From NCBI GenBank assembly GCA_021904315.1, contig CM038916.1:3782001-3846000 (forward strand): DNA of 64,000 nt. Direction: 5' to 3'. This DNA is from Sphagnum magellanicum. Lineage: Eukaryota; Streptophyta; Sphagnopsida; Sphagnales; Sphagnaceae. Both the position numbers and the translations under genes were made by a program. How positions within the stretch are numbered: position 1 is the stretch's first letter; each line of letters starts with the position of its first letter. Under the pieces are notes generated by a model. It saw only the letters and a program-made list of their open reading frames with translations. It was not told the origin of the DNA and searched no databases. Shown piece by piece: positions 35,880 to 46,896 of this stretch.

Positions 35880-37680
35880 CTTGAGTTGCTGGTGCTGGTG
35901 GTGGTGCTGCTGCTTGCACCTCCTCCACTTCCTCCTCCTCCTCTGAACTTGCAGGCTGCCCTGAATGGTGCTGGCCTGCCTGCCATCATCATGAGTTTGA
36001 AATCAAAAGCAAAAGCAAAAAGGATTCATTCAACAAAAATTTGGGACACAAAATTCAAAGTGACTTCTTCCCATGTGCAATTTTACCATAGTACACATGT
36101 CTGTCAATTTAATTAATTAATCATTTTTATTTAAAAAAGAAATATATTCCCGAATATTCCCAAAAGATTCTCCCTTTTTTTTCCTTTGTTTTTTATGGGA
36201 TGATTTTTATTTTTTTATTTTTTGAAAATTTCAACATTTCTACGAAAATTTTATAATAATTCGGGTCAAAGCTGCCAAGGTACTACTACTACTACTACTA
36301 TCATCGAAGAAGTATATTGTATACTTTTACGGCACCCATGTGCGAAGAAGAAGAGTCGCAGCAACAACACCTGGTGAACATTCCTCAAAATATGGGCACC
36401 GAATCAAAACTACACTAACCTTCGGCCACTGTGAAGTCCCTCGGTTTCTTTAAACTTGGTTCGCGTTTTAGTTTTTTTTAGAAACTTTTAACTTTTTTTT
36501 ATTTTTTATTTTTATGTGTTTTCTATTTTTATTATTATTTTGTGATCATCCAGCCAGACGGACATTTCATCCATCCCCTTAATTGAGACGGACTAAGATG
36601 GCTAAAAGCTAAAATTTTATCCATTGGCACATATGCTTAGGTTGGAAGAAGGCATTTTAGTGCAATTTTTAGTGCCAATGTCCACCGCATCACCAAACAC
36701 CTTATTTGAATTCATGTACATTTATTTGAAACAAATGTCATAATGATATATTACACATGATCAAACACAACTATAAAAACATTGGGTAAAAGTGTGAAAA
36801 TAAATGAACACAAATAAATGTATATCATTGTTCATTCGATCATAGACCACATTGTGCACATTCGTGGCCGTTTGATCAATTGTTCATTGGTTGAATTATG
36901 AACTATTCAAGTGTTTCCCCATTGATTTATGTGCGGTGATAGGTGGATTTACCTTACATTTTTGGAAACCCTTAATGATGGGTTGCACACTTCCAAGTTA
37001 ATAGTCCAAATTACCAAGGTTGTCCAATTTTTAAAATTTTGGCCAATTTTAATTCAAGTTGTCAAGCTAGTTATCAAGTACCTAGAACACAAGTTCTAAA
37101 TTTTGCAAAAAAAAAGAGAGAAAAACGACTATAAATGTCATCCTTCAGCTAAAATTGGCCCTAATTTTATACATATTCTAGTGCTTTATTTTATTTTATT
37201 TTATTTTTTTGTGTTTTTTCAACTAGCATTGGACATGTTGTTAGTTTGAGAAAAAAAATTCAGGTGTGGATTTTTATTGAATAATAAATCTCGGAGTGAG
37301 ATGGGGGTTGGTATTAGGAATGTAATAATTGCTATTTTTGGAAGTATTTTATGCAAGTTCTTTTTCTTTTGATGTAGGCATGTAATTAATATAAGCGGTC
37401 ATTTTTTATTGATTCTACCAAGTTTATAAAAACTTTAATTTAAAAAGTTTGGTTTTGAACTACCTAATTTTAATTTCTTAGAAAAAACTATAACCAATGT
37501 ATAACCGACATGTTAACCAGGGGTTCTCAATCGGTTATTCGATAATTTACTTGACAACCAATTTTTTACATTAATATTGATAACCTTTGTAATCCCCAAA
37601 TTTTCATTTCATTTATTAAAAAAAAACCTACCTGATTAAGAAGAAGGAAAAAAACCCAAGCTAACACCGGTTGTTAGAGA

Positions 37681-38040
37681 GGGTTTTCAGCCCTTTAGAA
37701 TTTACTACCGTAAGGCCAAATCCACCAGTGCTCAGTATGTGAGACCCTGGAAAAGAGTCGAAATTGGATGAAGAAAAGTCAAAACATATCAGTTTGGGAG
37801 GGTTTTCAGCCCTTTAGAATTTACTATCTTAAGGGCAAATCCACCAGTGCTCATCAGTATGTGAGACCCTTGGAAAAGAGTCGAAATTGGATGAAGAAAA
37901 GTCAAAACATATCGGTTTGGGAGGGTTTTCAGCTCTTTAGAATTCACCACCTTAAGGGCAAAATCCACCAGTGCTCAGTATGACCCTGGAAAAGAGTCGA
38001 AATTGGATGACGAAAAGTCAAAACATGTTGGTTTGGTTCA
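37681..38040 (+). repeat. Tandem repeat, three copies of ~120 bp
   Basis: Copies start with GGGTTTTCAGC near 37681, 37800 and 37923; each contains CCACCAGTGCTC, AAAGAGTCGAAATTGGATGA and AAAAGTCAAAACAT. The third copy is shorter. Part of the unit resembles the 79-bp tandem repeat at 56376-56625, so both arrays belong to one dispersed family. Confidence 0.85.
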
Positions 38041-38291
38041 GCAAAATGGTTTTGGCCCAACGTTTTTGCATAGTTTGCTGAGAGGCTGGTAAAAGGCGCT
38101 CTCTTCTACGGTTTCACTTGAAATTTGGAAGGGTGTAGTTTCTTGTACAAATCATGATGCTTTAGGGTTTAGGGTTTTAGAAGCCTTTTTTTTTTTTTGG
38201 GTGAGATGCTTGAGTTTTAGGGTTTTTTTTGGCCTTGTGTGCTTGTTGTCATGTCTGCTGCATAGGAGTTGTAGAGGACCGAGAGGATCAC

Positions 38292-41125
38292 ATGGAGAAG
38301 AAGAAGAAATCTGCTGGAATCACAACCTCGCTCACTCAAGCCTCTGTTTTTGGTGAAGCAAGGTAAGTAGTTCTATCATTTGCCATTTTTTTCTTTTTGT
38401 CCTTTTTTTTTCCTTTTTGTGCTCTCTATACTTCAAAGCAAGACTAGAGAGGAGGATGGGCTTCTTCTTCATCTGACTTTTTTTTGTTGTTATCTGCTCT
38501 ATGTGTGTGCTGCTACTACATGCTTGTTTTTGGTGAAGGTAAGTTCTTTCTTCTTTCAGCTTCTTTTTCCCTTTTGCTCTATGTGCTACAGTTTGCATCT
38601 CCTCAAGTTCCCAGGGTTTAGTGGGGTTTTAGGGTTTAGGATTGTGGATTTGCATTTGTTGCTAGTTAAATATTTGCTAGGATTGATTGCTTTTATTCTA
38701 AAAGCTTGTGGGAATTTTACTCACACATGAAGAAAAGCAATTTAAAGAAGAGTTGTTTTTTTGCTTCTACTGATCTATTATGTCACATGGCTGTTCCTCC
38801 TACAAAAAAGTTACATGGTTCTCCTTTGCGGAAACAAAGAAGAGAGAGAGGAGGGAGGAAGTTAGAGCTGAGGGTACCGACAATTCTGCACTGATATATT
38901 CTTTCTCCATCTGTAAAATCTACATTTAGGCAATGTAATCCACAGAAGGAGAGTTCCTAAACCCTCCCTACTGCTTGCAAGTTTTTAAATTTCAGAATGT
39001 ATCCTCTCTTGCGTTTTCTTCACTCTCCTACAACAGACATTGTGGTTACTTATTGGTGTAGTCATCTTCTTTACTGCCTTTGGATGTTTTTAATGTGCAG
39101 TGAGTTTGTTGTGAACTTGTGTTATTCATTTCAAGTCACCCCTCTGATATAAAAGAAAGAACTCTTGGTTAGGTCAACTGCTGCAAGTTGATATTGCAAC
39201 ATCAATGACAACAGGAAGAAAATGCACAAAATTCAAAAATTCAAAAACTCTATCTTCTCTACACAATGATGTGTAGTAGTTGTCTATTAATTTTGAGGAT
39301 GGTTATGATGTGGGCCTTTTGATGCTTGTCATGGCACATTGTGAAAGACAAGCTAGGGCTAGATAGCACACTCTTACATTGGTTTGCACATGGGTTTGTG
39401 TTGGATTGGCAGAACATGGGAGGAGTAGTAGTGGGTCTAGGTTTTAGGGTTTAGGGTTTAGGATGAAGGCTTTAGGAAGATGTAAGGATGTGGAAAGGAA
39501 GTGAGATGTTGTTCTTGCTGTGAGTGAGAAGTAATAACCTTAACCCTAAACCCTAGACCCCTAAAGTTCTTCAATGGTTTTTTGGCAGCTATATGCCACC
39601 TGACTCCTTTCAACAACTAGAGAATATTGTGCCACTGGTGGAGGATGTTGGATCCAACAACAACACAGAGTTATGGCTTGTGCAACTGCCATCGAACGAA
39701 GTAATGCACCACCCACACTCCTGATTGTGTTATCATTTCTCTTGTTACTTGTAGCAGCTTCCTGCTGCTGTGGTCTCCTTTGGAGTTCAGATCCACTTGG
39801 ACAAGAAGATCAAGGAGTCTCTCTCATGCAGAATTAGCTGATTTGCTGCTTCCATGAAGATTGAGATATGACTTCCATCAATGAATGAGGCAGCCTCATT
39901 CTTTCTGCACTTTTCAGTACAATTGAAATGCTGTGCAGGTAGCAACAGGATGGGAATGCTGATACATTGTACAAATTGATTTCCTTCAATGTCTAGGAAT
40001 GCTGTAAGATCTCATAATTCTTTAACCAGTTTGACAGATATCCTTATTCTTGACAGTTAGGGGCAAAAGACCTTATGGAACAGCAATGGAATATGCAAGT
40101 AGCTGATGATGCTGATTGCAAACTTGGGCATTTTTACAGTTCCCGTGGTGACTACTACTTCCACTCTGTTTTTTTGTTAATGATGAAGGATGAAGATTCT
40201 GGAAATATCTTATGCGGTTTTTTTTTTCTCCTTTTTGTTGTGGTCATTAGGAGGATTCTTATCTTCTGGGAAGCATGTTCTAGCACTGTACTGTCATAGT
40301 AGGAAACTAGCCTTGTGATATCTTTGTTGGCAAGCTTCAGACCCTAGAGGTTCTGGCTGTGATGGCGGTGGGACAGGGGAGATGTATGATGTGGTGAAGC
40401 AGGAAATGGACAGTACAAAGCTCTTTGCAATTTTTCCAAATGCAGCAACTCAGCTTTCTGGTTTTTCACTCTTTCTCTTCATCTGGGAGACTTCTGTTTA
40501 TTTACATGATGTATGTTTCAACCAAGAAGTATGCTTTGTTATTTAGGGTTTAGGGTTTTTCTCCAACTTGCAGGTGTTTGGTATGTATCTGAAGCAACAA
40601 AGCATAGAGGTTATCCTCTAGATGAATCAGGGAGTTTGTCTGCAGTATGATGCTAAACAATTCTAGGTGGCCACTAACATTAATGTTGGCAATGAGTGTT
40701 TGACAATTGTTCTGACTGAGATTCTGTGTCATTGTTCTGTGGTACAAGTGCACAGAATTACCCAGCAAATATGCTTCAGGAAAAACATTCCAAGGCCTCC
40801 AGAAACACCAGCAGCAGCAGGATCGACAAAGAAACCAAAGGCTGGAAAACCTAGTTCACTGGAGGGTAAGAGCAGTTGCAGCAAGATGTTACACTTTGTG
40901 GCACATTGCTTCTTTGTGTACCTGTAAAGTAGTATACTCTGCTTATTGGATTTACTGTCATAGAGAGTGAGCATGCTTTCTTGTGCAGATTCCAACAAGA
41001 GGCCACTAGCATCTGAAAGACAAACAAGTACACTAATATCTGAGGCATCAGTAGGGAAGGAGGCAGAGGACAGGACGGCCAGCAGGAAGAAGTCTAGAAA
41101 GGAGAGATCAACAACTGCAGTCTGA
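38292..41125 (+). CDS. Mediator-associated protein 2-like, six exons
   Basis: The plant family is annotated as Mediator-associated protein 2, found with the transcriptional Mediator complex; a similarity to RPA34-type polymerase subunits is possible. Exons 38292-38362, 39589-39700, 40057-40147, 40377-40460, 40749-40865 and 40989-41125 give 203 residues with consistent phases. Key matches to the remembered family: NNTELWLVQLP (family TELWLIQWP), DCKLGHFYSSRG joined to EMYDVV (family DGKLGTF..SSG.KYDVVS), then a basic, Ser-rich tail (RKKSRKERSTTAV). The N-terminus MEKKKKSAGITTS is short and Lys-rich, and its start codon is less certain. The exon 4 donor (G|GTTTTT) and exon 5 acceptor (acaag) are weak, so that junction is the least secure. 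Nuclear location is expected. Intron 1 has several TTTAGGG motifs. Confidence 0.68.
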
Positions 41126-42000
41126 TAGAACTATCAATTCATTTCATCCTGGGCTCCAACTTCTTTATCCCATGTGCAGCCCAGCACCTCAGCTGGGAAT
41201 CTAATTGTTTTCAGCTTGTGGTCTCTTTCTAGGGTTGCAGGATTTCAGAGAGTCTAAAAAATGTTTTTTGAACAAGTGTGATCTGCAGTTTACATAAAGC
41301 ATTTTAGGTTTTGTTGAGCTAACCAGCATCATGGTCGAGTTCTCCTGTCACTGCTGTTCTCTGTGACAGAAACTCAGTATGATGGTTTAATGTTTGATTG
41401 ATGTCCACCCACTGCTGGGAGCTGATTAGTTCAGTGTCCATGTTAAGATAGGATACATGTTGCTATGGAATGTCTCTAAACTTTTTTCTTATCATTTGCT
41501 CTTGTTCAAACTGCTCATCAGTTTTTACTGCTGGCTTTTGTTTTTGTTTCTGTTCTTTAGGGTTGGGTGTCCTCCTTTTCTGTTTTCAGATTAGTTGCTG
41601 ATACATTCTTGGATCTGAAATCTCTGCAACGGGTGCCCTTATGATTAGGCGAACCTTTCACAATTCAAAAGGTACTTTGCCATCTTCCAGTTTGGTTTGA
41701 ATTAGCCAGAATTGGAACTGCCCAGCCAGAGAACCAACTGACATTGGTCAGGAAAATGCAAGATATGTATTTATACCTCTTTAGGGACCCAAAGCTTCAT
41801 TAAGCCTATCTCCCCATGAACCCTATATCTGAAGAACCACTTTCATTGAATTGTTTGTAATGGCATGCTTGTAACCATAGACCCCATGTGACCTAAATTC
41901 AGATGGCGAAAGTTTTCTCCAAAGTGTGAACTGGGATTTGCCAAAGATAATAGTTGGTCCACTTGGACATTCAGATATAATGTGTGTGTTTGCTTAGCAG

Positions 42001-42206
42001 CTATGGATCAGGAGCTGATCAAAGATCAGCTGGATGAGATTTGTCCTGGCTATGACTGCAGCATTAGGGTTATACAGAGGGTTCAGCTTTCTGTACTAAG
42101 AGCCATCCATGTGAAGGAGGAAATTTGTGTAGGAAAGCTCAAGAGAGATTTCAAAGCTTTTGCAAAGGAGGTTGTGGCCCCATTGAAAAACTTGCAAACA
42201 AGCTGA
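42001..42206 (+). pseudogene. Unrecognised coding-like fragment
   Basis: An ATG at 42003 opens a frame reading MDQELIKDQLDEIC, then VLRAIHVKEEICVGKLKRD and FAKEVVAPLKNLQ before a stop. Amino-acid composition and helical heptad-like spacing look like real protein, but I cannot name the family. A second, overlapping frame continues downstream with a Gln run. It may be a fragment of a lost gene or a chance frame; without introns or partners I do not call it functional. Confidence 0.3.
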
Positions 42207-42436
42207 GAGCTCAGGTGAAATCTAGAGTTCACTTAATCCTTTCCAGAGAATTTGGTCAAGCTTTGCAGCAGCAGCAGCAGCAGAAGCAAGAATCAAGGGT
42301 TAGAGCTTTTCATGAATGTTCAATTTCAGAGCAAAGCAGAGCCTTTCTCAAGCTGCAGCTCTGGTTTTTGTCTTGCCAGCGAGCAGTTGAAGAGACTTTC
42401 TACTCATCAACTTTTTTTTACATCCATATAACAGAT

Positions 42437-42912
42437 AGTGGTGGCAACAGATTTCTCCCTCAGGAGTAACCTGGCCTGCAGGATCTGATTACTTGCAGTC
42501 AAAGCCTCCAGTTGCAGGTGGAGCTTTTGCACATCTTGCTTTCTTGCATGCATCATCTCCAAGTCATCCTTGTTGCCATCTCCCATAAAATTCTTGTCCT
42601 TGCCACAAACCAGGGGTACTTATCTCATAATTCATGCAGAACTTTTGCAACCTATTGACCATGTCTTGCAGATTTCTTTTCTGCCCCCTCCTGCTGCAAC
42701 AAACATACATGTTGCAGCTGCTTTTCTTCCAAATCCCCCATATCCAGCTGATTGACTTGCCTGTCACTGTTTGCTGCAGATTGCTTGAGCTCCTTGACAA
42801 CAACCATTCAGCTCTCTCCACTTTATTCAGGAGTTCATCTATGTTCAGGACACCACTCATCTGCTTCACTTTCTTCGTCACCATTGCTGTATTCTCCTCA
42901 GAAACCATCTCT
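42437..42912 (-). pseudogene. Unrecognised coiled-coil-like coding island
   Basis: On the minus strand a frame starting MVSEENTAMVTKKVKQ contains ELLNKVERAEWLLSRSSS and QDMVNRLQKFC. After a shift of frame near 42610, possibly a small intron with acceptor GGCAAG, it reads DDLEMMHARKQDVQKLHLQL and LTASNQILQARLLLREKS. Heptad-like Leu spacing suggests a coiled coil. I see no start context, no end and no family. It could be part of a gene with unfound exons, or a relic. Confidence 0.33.
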
Positions 42913-43960
42913 GACTAGGTAAAACACCTTGAGCACCCATCACCAATTTCTTTTCTATTTCAGTCAAGAAATTGTACAACATGGGTATATTGAAGGAACT
43001 GAATTCTGAACTGATATCTCTGCAACTAACAACTCTGCAATGGATCATCATCAATGAAGTAAGGAAGGATTCACAACAGAGTTGTCATCAAGGAGGTCAT
43101 GAACTAGTGTTGATTATAGCGGGAGCCAAAACACCCAAGGGACTCACTCACTCATTTAGGAAAAATGCCTGATTTGGTTACACATTTCATGGATGCTTGT
43201 CATTGATCCTGGTATTGACATTTGTTAAATGGTTAACATACAATGAGCGTTTTATTCAACATGGAAATTTGAGTTGGGTCTATTTCTTTGATATCTAGAT
43301 TAATACCAATGCACATATTCGAGATCGATCAATATAGCTATGTTCACATACTTGAGAATGATCAACATGCATACACGTCCATTGTCATTGGTATATATTC
43401 ATGGGTGTTTATTTCTCTCTCAATCAATTGGGAGACGGGTGCTTCCCAAGTTCAACTTTTTTGTTTGTTTTGCAATGAGCCATTTTGATTGACATATCAC
43501 ATAACAAAATAAATGAAACTTGGGATGCTCCTCAAAATAGAATTTTCTATTGAAACATGTTGAGGAACTCTTTGGGAATTTGATGGGAACGTATTTAGGA
43601 GCAACAAGAAAAGGGAGAAAAGTAATGGTGTCATATTTGCAGTACTTGCAAGGTGGTGTGTTTGAAACTTTTCAAGGCTTGGTTTTCATGAAATGCATTT
43701 TGCGACTATTTTTTTGTTGTATTTTTTGTGGGAAAAAAATTGTGCTCAACAATGTTTCATGTTGGCCATGGATTTGTAAGGGGTCTTATTTATCCTTGCT
43801 TCACACTTTTGGCCAATAACATTTGAGCATTTCAACTTTCAATGCCTCCACATCAAATTGACCTTTCTATTTGCCTTTTCACATCATATGGGGAAATGTC
43901 CTAAAAAATTTCTCATTGCTCATCTTATTTGCCCTTTCCATATATCCTTTCAAATCAAAG

Positions 43961-44500
43961 CTCTTGAGCTATAAAATAGTTCAATTGCAAACAAACAAAA
44001 CACCAACACAACATCACCCACTTTCTTTCTCTTTTCAAAAAACACTCTTGAGCAATAAAATTGTTCAATTGCAAACAAAAAAGACACCAAACACAACATC
44101 TCATCCATTTTCATTCTCCTTTCAAAAACAAACTTTTGAGCAATAAAATAGTCCAATTGCAAACCAAAAAAAACACGAAACACAACATCACCCACTTTCT
44201 ATCTCCTTTCAAAACAAACTCTTGAGCAATAAAAGACTTCAATTGCAAACAAAAAGCCACCAAACACAACATCACCAACTTTCGATCTCCTTTCAAAACA
44301 AAACTCTTGAGCAATAAAAGATTTCAATTGCAAACAAAAAAGAACACATCACCCACTTTCTTTCCTCCTTTCAAAAGAAAAACTCTTGAATTATAAAAAG
44401 ATTTCAATTGCAAACCAAAAAAAACACATCACCCACTTCCTTTTTCCTTTCTCCTTTCAAAAGAAAAAACTCTTGAGCAAATACAATACTCCAATTGCAA
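43961..44500 (+). repeat. Tandem array, about seven copies of 79-88 bp
   Basis: CTCTTGAGCAATAAAA-type sequence starts near 43961, 44045, 44133, 44219, 44304, 44383 and 44470, each followed by TTCAATTGCAAAC, CACAACATCACCCACTTTC and CCTTTCAAAA. The copies are diverged by point changes and small indels. Confidence 0.9.
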
Positions 44501-45496
44501 AAACAAATAAAGAAAAAACAATAAAAGCTCTGATCTTGTTTGTCAAACACACTAACCCTAATTTATTGATTCATCAAACTTTTCTTACAACTGAAGAAGA
44601 ATTTTTTTTGGGAGGAGAGAGATTTTGTATAAGAAGACAAGATTTTTTTGTACATAATGCATTTCTAATGAACTTATTTTTCTTGTCTTCATCTTCTTCT
44701 TCTTCATGCACTCAAGACATCCTTTTTGTTGCATTTACTGAAAAGGATTTTGCACTTTGCTTGCAGCTTCTTTTGCACTCTGCAAACACCAACAAGAAGA
44801 AACATAAAAAAAAGCTTGCTATTAAAAAGCTTTTGCTCTTCAGCACCAAAAAAAAAACAATTTTTTCTTGTTACAAAAATCAAATCCATTTTTGTTTTTG
44901 TGTCAAAAATGGAAATTAAAGTTTTTTCAATGCAAAAGATAAAAAGCTTAATTCTTCAGCACAGAAAAACTTTTCTTGCTACAAAAAAAGTAAATCCATT
45001 TTATGTTTTGTGGAACAATTGGAAATTCAAGTTTTGTGGATGCAAAAGTGTTTTTGTTTTTTCGGTTGATGACAAATTTTGACTTGATGGAGAAGTAGCT
45101 TAGCTTTTTTTTTTTTACTTTTTTCTTTAAAACTATGAATTTATATTAATTAATTTATGATTATTATTTGTTTTGCAAAAAGAATTGCAGTGTTCTTCTC
45201 TTCTGGAATTTTTGTATGTTTGTGTAAAGCTTAGCAAATCTTGTTGATGAGAAGCTCTTTGGGTGTGTCTGTGAATGAAGCAAGCTAGCTAGCTTAGCTA
45301 CTTTGCAAATGGAACCAAAAATGAATAAACAAATTAGGGTTAACTTCAGTTGAATTAGGGTTCCAAAAAATTAGTTGTTATTGCAAAGAAGATGTGAGGA
45401 GTCAGTTTCTGGTTGCAAGAAAAAAAAAATTGCAAAGTGAGTTTTCCATGGCAGAGAAGGAAGAAGAAAGGGAAGGAAAGAGAGGGTTTTTGTGAA

Positions 45497-45760
45497 AGGA
45501 AAAGGGTTCTTAGGGTTTTTTTAGTGAAGAGAAGAAGAGGGTTCTTACGGTTTTTAGTGAAGAGAAGAAGAGGGTTCTTAGGGTTTTTAGTGAAGGGAAG
45601 AAGAGGGTTCTTAGGGTTTTTGTGAAAGGAAAGAGGGTTGTTGTTAGGGTTTTGGTGAAAAGAATTGGGATTTTAGGGTTTCTGTGGAAGGAAGAGGATT
45701 TTTGTGGAAGAAAGAGGGGCTGTTAGGGTTTCTGGTGAAGAGGGTTGTTTAGGGTTTTTG
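45497..45760 (+). repeat. 33-bp tandem array rich in TTAGGGTTTTT
   Basis: The unit GAAGAGGGTTCTTAGGGTTT plus TTAGTGAAGAGAA repeats about four times at 33 bp, then degenerates into looser GTTAGGGTTTCTG copies up to about 45760. It lies immediately 3' of the minus-strand gene at 45783-46896. Each unit carries a telo-box-like core. Confidence 0.85.
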
Positions 45761-45782
45761 TGCATGTGCATGTGTGTTCTCG

Positions 45783-46896
45783 TCATACCTGCACTCCAGA
45801 GTTGAAGGAGCCTTGGACATCAGCAGCGGGAGATGCAGCCTCTTGTGCTTTGCTCAGAATTTGCTTCGCATCGTTCACAGCATCACCAGCTTTCTTCTGG
45901 AATTCGGTCGCCAAGTTCTCTGCCTTCTCTGTGGCCGCGTCCACGCGACTCGAGTCCTGGCCCAGTAATTCTCTGTTTGCAATAGCACTTCCAGACTTCT
46001 CTCCCAAGCTTCCCAGTCCCTCAGTTTCCTTGGCAGCTTTCTCCACGTTTGTCGCAATCGGATTCTGTGACTTGTTGCCGAAATCCTGTACCCTGGCTTT
46101 CGCATCCTCAAGTGCACTGCCGCTGCTGCTGCCGCGTGGTTTGTCCGCTAAGGAATTTTTCTTGCCGAAGATTCCATCAGTCACGCGTTGCTTGGTCTCG
46201 TTCACTGCATTTCCAGCTGCACTCTGTGCATTCTCGATTGCTCCATTTGCAACAGGATTTGTAAGAGCAAATGCTTGGCCGGTTGAAGAGGATGAGATTC
46301 CTAGCGCAACTCCTGCTGCAAGGACAGTCGCTACCAGCACCTTCTTCCCACTGGCCATCGTCGTCTTCTGCTCCTCCTGCACGGCCCCCAAGAAAAAAAA
46401 AACCCCCCCCCATCATTCATCCCCAAACCATAAAACCAATCTCAAAACCCATCTCTTTCTCTCTCTCAAGATCTCCGATACCATTTCACAAACTCCTCAT
46501 CAATTTCCCCTCACACCCATCTTGGAAGAACATCACGAACTGAAGGAATTCAGAAAGTTCCAACATCACGAACTGAAGGAATTCAGAGAGTTCCAACCAT
46601 CGTGAACTGAGGAGCTTCAGAGAGGACTCTCATGAAGGAAAAGTACTCACCTCGGACCAGCTTGCTCTAGTGGCACCACCCACATGAGCTCCACGGCTCA
46701 TGAAGGTGGCCTTCAAGTTCACGGCGGGTCTCAGAGGCGCAAGCTGCACAACTGAGCTGCAGAATGCTGCAGAGCTGCTCGAAGAAAGCTGTTTGGAGCT
46801 GCTGCTGCAGGTATCTAATCTCACAACGTTTGCACCGCCGGGAGCGGCCAAAACTGATCCTGCTGCAGACAATAATGCGGTACTAGAGGATGCCAT
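45783..46896 (-). CDS. Ala-rich amphipathic protein with plastid/thylakoid-type targeting, two or more exons
   Basis: I do not recognise the family. Exons 46896-46651 and 46376-45783 join in phase 0 (donor GAG|GTGAGT, acceptor GTGCAG) into 279 residues. Residues 1-60 (MASSSTALLSAAGSVLAAPG) are Ser/Ala-rich like a transit peptide. KK plus a hydrophobic stretch (95-109, VLVATVLAAGVALGI) and an A-F-A site at 117-119 look like a thylakoid-transfer signal. The rest is hydrophilic, rich in Ala, Lys and Glu, with 11-residue-like amphipathic helices (NETKQRVTDGIF, VEKAAKETEGLG, ATEFQKKAGDAVNDAKQIL) recalling LEA-type proteins. The end is ambiguous: GTG CAG GTA TGA contains a possible donor CAG|GTATGA, so a further exon to the left is possible. 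Lumen location and LEA-like behaviour are inferred. Confidence 0.72.
46527..46620 (+). repeat. ~32-bp direct repeats in the intron of the Ala-rich gene
   Basis: CATCACGAACTGAAGGAATT occurs twice, at about 46529 and 46562, followed by a diverged third copy (CATCGTGAACTGAGGAGCTT near 46600). All lie within the intron 46377-46650. Confidence 0.8.

Larger units (their letters stand above)
33906..38291. other. Gene-free AT-rich stretch with telomere-type and tandem repeats
   Basis: Poly-A/T runs, TTTTATTTTATT tracts near 37190 and (ACT)n at 36281-36301 dominate. The longest telomere-type array of the window is at 35837-35879, and a ~120-bp tandem repeat is at 37681-38040. No exon chain is visible until the start codon at 38292. 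Confidence 0.55.
41126..45782. other. Stretch without a clear gene, containing coding-like islands and tandem arrays
   Basis: Two unassigned coding-like islands lie at 42001-42206 (+) and about 42437-42912 (-), listed separately. Further right come a seven-copy ~85-bp tandem array (43961-44500), A/T-rich unstructured DNA, and a 33-bp array with TTAGGGTTTTT motifs (45497-45760) adjoining the next gene. Confidence 0.5.

Noticed and set aside
43550-43819. 89-residue plus-strand frame starting MKHVEELFGNL
   Set aside because: The first part looks mildly protein-like, but the rest is hydrophobic low-complexity sequence and no family or splice partner was found.
44386-44919. 177-residue plus-strand frame
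   Set aside because: Lys/Phe/Ser-rich translation of poly-A/T runs following a tandem array.
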